DNA of 64,000 nucleotides from Odontesthes bonariensis (Eukaryota; Chordata; Actinopteri; Atheriniformes; Atherinopsidae): the NCBI RefSeq assembly GCF_027942865.1, contig NC_134515.1, positions 30,122,449 to 30,186,448 of the forward strand, given 5' to 3'. Under the pieces are notes generated by a model. That model was not told the DNA's origin, ran no database searches, and saw nothing but the letters and a program-made list of their open reading frames with translations. Both the position numbers and the translations under genes were made by a program. This document shows, one piece after another, positions 58,358 through 64,000 of the stretch; position 1 is the stretch's first letter; the number at the start of each line of letters is the position of its first letter.

Positions 58358-61300
58358 TCAGACGTCTGCATACGCCGTGTCCACATGGGACTGGACCTTG
58401 GCAGAACTGGGAACTTTCCATGGGCCAGGAGTGATGGGAGCCTTCTTGCTGGTGCCAGTCCCATTGCAGTTGGGGTCCTGGATGCTACTGCTGGACTCTC
58501 TGGGATCCTTTCGGTTAACTTCTTCCGGTGGGCCCTGGTACCTGCTCTCTCGATATTCTTTATCCCCCTTCTCTCTCCCGCTCCTTTGGCCCAGCGTGCC
58601 AGTGTCAGCATCCGACCCGGCCCTCTCCCTGTGGGATTTTTGAGGTGCTGCCTCTTTCTCTGCCCTCTTTCCCTTTCTGTGGCGCTCGCCCGTCCCCCAG
58701 CTTTTGTCTCCGCTCTCTGTAGCCCCCCTCTCCTGCCAGTAAGTGGCATCCTCCCCCTTGTGTCTCCAGTCTTTCATTTCACCAGTGGAAACACTGGGCT
58801 GTTGGCCAGCCGGGCGCCTGGGGCTGTGAGGTTCTTCGAGATTCTTTGACGGCAGAACAGGGTCATGCTCCCTCTTGGAGCCCTTCCTTGGACTAGAAGA
58901 GTGGTGGTCCCTCTGCCCTTGGGCTGATCTCTCCTTGCTCACATCTTCCAGGGATCCACCATGGCCTCGCTCGGTTTTTCGTGGACTCTGGGACCGCTGT
59001 GCGTGATCCGTCCAATCTTCAGTGACTCTTTTGGGACTGCCAGACTTAGAGTCGCTCCTTCCTGTCTTTCTGCTGTGGGCGTTGGGGCTGGTGGTGCGCT
59101 TATGGTTGAGGTGAGCTGGCTGCTGCCCTCTTGACCTGTGAGCCTGCCTGCCATGGTCCTGCCCAGGACCAGGGGATCCAGCCATCCTGCGGTCTCCTGC
59201 GGAGAGCTCATCAGAGGCAAATGTTTTGGTGGAAGATGGGGACCGTTCCGAGGTAGAGAGGGAGACAGAGGATGGAGATGCCAGAGGTGACTGATCGTCA
59301 GATGCAGAGAGTCTGGGAAAGCTTGTCGTAGGAACCGTCACTTTGTCTTTTGAATCTAAGGAACAAACAACCGAAAGTAAGAAAGATTCTAGCTGAACAT
59401 AAACCTACTGCAGGAATTCAAAGAAAACGCCCTTACATGCAATGTGTGTCATATTCAACAAAAATGAAGGATATTTACAGTAAATATGTCATGCAGCAGA
59501 GGCACAGTGCCCTCACGCATGTAATTTCCTTCTAAATATTTGCTTGGCTTCTGATATGTATCAGCTGATGACACAGCTGAAGGGGAACCGGAGTTCACCG
59601 AGCGCTGATGTTTCAATTTTCCCCTGAGCTGATAAGAACTGCACAGCTGTGGTTCAGAGCAGATATATGCAGCAGAAAAACCAGAGAGAGAAAAAAAGAG
59701 TGATGGACTTAGTGGGAATGAGTTTTTTTATTTTTATTTCTAGGAGTAACAACTCATAGAAATCCATTTTAGTACTTTGGCCTTAGGAATTTGATGCCAG
59801 TGAATGCGCACTGATCCTTTTACCACTTGTCACTTCCTAACTAGTATCTGATTAAAATGCATTTTAATGTCTGAAACTACTGTGCGACAAAATTGTGTTG
59901 ATATGGTTTTTCGGTATGGTATTCGTACCATAACAGGTAATTTGTTGTATATCTTGTGATGTGGTTAAGTGATATGGAATGTTGTACGCTTTGTTTTCTT
60001 GTTTCCTGTTTTTGTCTTGTCTTGATTTTAGTGTGAACAGCAGGACTGCAGATGGAAATTAGCCTTGGAGCTAAATCTGGCATATTTACATTGTATGTTT
60101 ATTAATATGCAGAGTCTTGTCACAAATAAAAAACTGATGAAGGACTTTTCTCCAGTTCTCCACCTTCATTAACGTTAAGAATGAGGTGTGTGTTCAGTGG
60201 CATCCCAAATCCTGCAATACCCTCGCCGGGCTCTGAAGCCTACAAGTGCTCCTGCAGGTAGCAGGTATGTTTGTTCTTCTAGGACTCACTGCTTTAAATC
60301 AGCCCTCCAAACAAGAGAATGCTAATTGTACGAGCCCAAATCAGAAAAGTAAGGGATGATGCGGGAAATGCCCGCATGCAGCGTGAATAAACAGGCAGCA
60401 GGAACCCAAGATATTTCAGGTGCCATCTTAATTTAATTTGTTGATGTACATCCATTCCAACACATTTGTCGAAAGCACTACTTTTTGACGTCAACAGGTT
60501 ATTATAACCATGATAGGTAAAGGATTAATGTGGGAATCCTTTGTCAAGCTCTGCAATACATTCAGAAACGCCACTTAAAATGTTACTGCATTTTCCTTCT
60601 GCCATCTTTTTCCGATTTGAGGTTTGTACATCGGTGGTGACTGAGTCATAAATAACTATCTCAGACTAATCAAGTAAGGGGACGGAGTAAAAGATGGACA
60701 ACACTAAAGTCGGGGAGATGAATCACTCTGAATAGAGAGGTCAAAGGCAAAAGTACAAGGAGGAGTACAAGGTTTACCAAGGTTATTAGGGACAGACCAA
60801 GAAAAGCAGTGAGGCCTTTAGTGATGCTCTGGTTTCATGTAGAAGCACAGGGTGGAAGAAGAGTTCAGACCTATGGGAGGAAGAGATAAATAGGTAGAAA
60901 TAGACAGCCGTGCTGGTGCAGAGAACAGAGAAAGCAAAGGAAATAAACAGCACAAGAGGCAGATCAGGATAGAATTAGTCAAACAGAACGAGAGTCAAGA
61001 GAGAAGCTCGCAACTCATGCACGAGAACAAAGAAACTCAGCACCCTGCCATCAAGCATATCCATACAAAAGCTCCCTACATATGTGTGCGGGTACTATGC
61101 TGTCGCGCAGATTTTCTATGCAGGTGGTTCTCAGTGGTGACTCACTGTGATCCGGGACCAAGCCCTGCCCAGGTCGGAGCAGCAGGTGAACTTTACTGCC
61201 TCCTGCTTGGATCAGTTCGATCGCCCGGGTGTGTGTGATGCCCTGCGTGGCCTCGCCGTTGATCTTCACGATCTGATCTCCAACCTGCGATGCAGATGCA

Positions 61301-62804
61301 GATGCAGATGCAGTCCATTTGTGTCACTCACAAGCACGACGTAACAAGTACTTCAAGACATGTGAAGAGGGAGTCACAGACTGAGGTCAAAGAGACCTGT
61401 GCATGCGTGAAACAGGTTGTTGGCCATTTAGTTACTCTGCCTAACAGCTCAATTTAGACAAAACGTTTACAATCTGCTTATTAAAAAAAGGACAGTCGGC
61501 TCCTGTCAATGTTATACTTCACTAGACTTAACATTCCCAAAGGCTCCAAAATGACTGAGACAAAACCAAACAGAAAGAATGCGCTAATATGAATGTCGGT
61601 GGGTGTAATCGTCTTGATTTGGTCCGAGGGTCCTGAAACACCAACGCTAAGATCCTCTGAGTAAGACCTCAGGTTAATAAAGAGGTAAGAGACAGAGGAG
61701 TGGACGTTACTCACATGTATCCTGCCGTCTTTTAGGGCAGGGCCGTCCTCAGCCAGCCGCAGGATGTACAGGCCCATGTTGTACTCTTTCCCTCCTCTCA
61801 GACTGAAGCCGAAGCCCCGCTGGCTGCGCTCCAGCTCCACCACGAAGCAGCCCTGTTGTTCACAGACGCAAAATTATTCCCAGGCTGGAGATGAATATGG
61901 TAAACCGGTTAGCACGGCTGATAAAATTCAAAAGCGCTCCACGTGGAAAATGAACGTTTTGAAAAAAAATATACAAGTGAGTTACTTTGGGGATGGACCA
62001 AATTCTTACTGTAATACCACTTTGGACCGGAAAAAGGGGATGTGGGTCACTGTGGTTCTGTTCTAAGGTTAGAGTTCAACCTGGCCGTTCAATTGGACCA
62101 GTGTCCTTGTCCCGGTAAATATGCACGGGTGGGGATCTGAGTTACTGACCCAAGTATGTTCAGCAGCGCAGGGCTGTGGACTGTGTGAGAAATCGTTCCC
62201 AACGTTCTGCAACTTCCAACTTTCTCTGTGTGAGCTCACCGTGTGTGAAAGTTTAGCTGACATCAATGTGTTAGGGTTACCTTTAATTTACTTGAATGGT
62301 GATTTTTGTGGTTATGTACACATAATAAGCAACAGTCTCAAAGTGCTTTAAGTGACTGTGAGTTGACACACAGTCCTAAAGGGCTCCTAAAGTCTTTTAG
62401 TCAAAAGTTAAAATTTTTTTATTTGCCCGTACTCTGACAGATTGTCCAGATTAATGGCTATGTCCAAACGCTCCAAAGATTAACTTCATTTTCTAACTAA
62501 CGATAGTTTAGTATAAAGAGATAGCATTTAGTTTTTAATGTACGCAACTACATAAGAAAATGGCAAATAAATGAATCTTGAATCTTGACAGGGAAAAAGC
62601 CTTCTTGTGGTGATGAACTTTTAAGATGTTCTTAAGGTTTGTTGACGCCAGCTCAGAAGGGCTACATTCCAAACTTGATTTAGTGAAACCTGAGAAATGC
62701 AAACATAAGACTTTTGCTTTGACCTCACCTGCTTGGGGCCCAGCGCGATGAGTGTTCCCATCTCACTCGGTGAGACCGAGTTCTTCCCCTCAGAGTCATC
62801 GTTC
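58358..62804 (-). CDS. magi3: MAGI3, membrane-associated guanylate kinase with PDZ domains (3' part)
   Basis: Four phase-matched exons: 62729-62804 (linker, partial start), 61715-61852 and 61146-61284 (fifth PDZ domain), 58358-59355 (C-terminal tail). The gene continues past the right edge, so the WW, guanylate-kinase-like and earlier PDZ domains lie outside. The PDZ domain reads [45 protein letters not shown] then [20 protein letters not shown] and [13 protein letters not shown] is the carboxylate-binding loop position. The tail of about 330 residues is Ser/Arg/Lys/Asp-rich and contains [14 protein letters not shown] near its end, as in the human long isoform; it ends DTAYADV. MAGI3 is a tight-junction scaffold that in mammals binds PTEN and receptor tails. 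A short isoform lacking the tail cannot be judged here. Confidence 0.92.
59356..61145 (-). other. Last MAGI3 intron, nothing recognised
   Basis: This 1.8 kb interval separates the PDZ exon from the tail exon. No additional phase-compatible exon was identified, though a small alternative exon cannot be excluded by eye. Confidence 0.45.
61287..61316. repeat. Short TGCATC hexamer repeat at a splice acceptor
   Basis: Four to five GATGCA units on plus (TGCATC on minus) directly precede the CAG acceptor of the MAGI3 exon 61146-61284, taking the place of a normal pyrimidine tract. Confidence 0.85.
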
Positions 62805-64000
62805 CTACCACAGAGAGAACAACAAACACATCACGATGCAGCACACGATGGACCCACTGAGTTGTGCTTTATTACGACTCTGTATCACTGCGTGCTGCCG
62901 CCTGCCGACAGCCGCGCCTGTTACGGTGTTTGCTGCTCGGAAGCAGGGGACTTCGGTCTACACGGTCTACTGCCGGACTACTTTCGTCAACGCCAAAACG
63001 AGGCTGGAACTCGGCTCACAGCACGCAGTGAGGGGGTAAGAAAATGTTCATAAAAGATATTGCTAGTATGGGATGTCATACAGCTTCATGTCAAAAGAGG
63101 TGAACTATCCCTTTAAAGTGAGTGAACCTGTGCATAAAAATGGCTTTACTTGAATAAGCCTCCAGCATAAATTTACAATTCATTTCACAAAACCTTTTTT
63201 CATCCAGAGTCCTACAAGCCTCGATAGAAGGCAACTAGACTCTTTGGTTCTTTTAACCCATATCCAAGAGTTTATCCTAATTCTAACTCATTAGCTGAGA
63301 GTTACAAGCATGTAGGCTCTTTTGGGGGTAATTAGCACCTTAAGAGCACCTGCTGAGATCCCCTGTCAGTTCTTCTATTCACTCCATCATTGGGGATGTA
63401 GATTACAAGAACTTGTGGGGAGTTCTTCCATCAGAAATCTCTCTACAGCTTGGGAAAATATTGCAATTCGTGGCCAGCGTTGCTCCATTTTCCACTTTCA
63501 TCCGATTTACAACAAATACATATTTATTGAAATAACTCTTTGACTTTGATAGAGTTGAGTGGATGCATTTGACTGACTCTACATCCATAAATCTTTCAAT
63601 TAGAAAACCGAACTGTACTCACTGCCAAACTGCTTGAATAAATGTAGAACCTGCAGTTAAAGTAAAAACCGTGGACATTCACTTTATGGCTCCTAATTAA
63701 ATATTAAAGGTTCAGGTGGTGAACTTATAGCTCTAAAAATAAACAGCTCATGCCTCCAGCTAAAATCAGTCTTAACAGGGTAATGAAGACTTGGAGCCTT
63801 TAAATGGTGCGCTGGTCCAGACAACCTGTCCTAACACCTTTAAAACCCTAAGGATACCACAACAGGGCCTTTGTCACATCAGCAGAGCATCCAACTGAGA
63901 GAGGAAAAACGGGACTAGAAATACTATCGCTCTGTATTCTGAAAAGTAGTTTTCAAGAATCAAAAGAAAAAAAGTTGCCTTTGCCTTCTACTTAAGACAC
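62805..64000 (-). other. MAGI3 intron running off the right edge
   Basis: No exon with matching phase and MAGI-like coding was seen upstream of 62804. GTGAACTATCCCTTTAAAG near 63100 resembles the end of a fish MITE, but a partner end was not found. Confidence 0.4.

Noticed and set aside
58385-58849. 154-codon plus-strand frame
   Set aside because: Antisense to the MAGI3 tail exon; the minus frame has the TPGPWKVPS signature.
1-64000. CRISPR arrays, operons, rRNA or tRNA genes
   Set aside because: No regularly spaced repeats and no cloverleaf other than the SINE head at 38635-38709, which is a retroposon rather than a tRNA gene.

Overview
This window is nuclear DNA of a bony fish, most likely a percomorph teleost. 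The genes have many short exons with GT-AG introns. The introns carry a dense mix of fish-type DNA transposons (Tc1/mariner, PIF/Harbinger, hAT, piggyBac), a tRNA-derived SINE with intact A and B boxes, a LINE 3' fragment and long CA, TA, TGG and CAG microsatellites. There are no operons, CRISPR arrays or recognisable RNA genes. Exons were joined by matching splice sites and reading phase by eye. Family names rest on remembered protein sequences, not on a search.

Layout: (1) 2.7-14.6 kb, minus strand: a membrane complement regulator with four sushi/CCP domains, a poly-threonine stalk and one membrane span (CD46/CD55-like, 'tecrem'-like). Its 7.2 kb last intron holds two PIF/Harbinger elements and a 58-bp-arm inverted repeat. 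A broken duplicate lies just upstream (16.0-16.5 kb). (2) 19.6-24.4 kb, minus: a two-domain immunoglobulin receptor of the CMRF35/CD300/pIgR-like type. Its largest 3' intron contains a decayed copy of its own promoter and signal-peptide exon. (3) 25-27.5 kb: LINE and Tc1 debris and the PTPN22 upstream region. (4) 27.5-45.2 kb, plus: a complete PTPN22 (lymphoid tyrosine phosphatase), 26 coding exons, 851 residues. (5) 47.8-55.5 kb, minus: a complete RSBN1 (JmjC-type chromatin protein), 7 coding exons, convergent with PTPN22. (6) 56.4 kb to beyond the right edge, minus: the 3' end of MAGI3 (fifth PDZ domain and the long C-terminal tail).

The PTPN22-RSBN1-MAGI3 linkage matches human chromosome 1p13, but PHTF1 is not seen and RSBN1 is inverted relative to human. 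The left half is an immune-receptor segment (complement regulator plus Ig receptor) with tandem duplication scars, next to a lymphocyte phosphatase. The best leads are the promoter copy inside the Ig receptor gene (a possible chimeric gene), a duplicated signalling cassette in the PTPN22 tail, a Harbinger-like MITE with two competing hairpins, and a CAG/CTG tract inside a MITE close to an RSBN1 splice donor.
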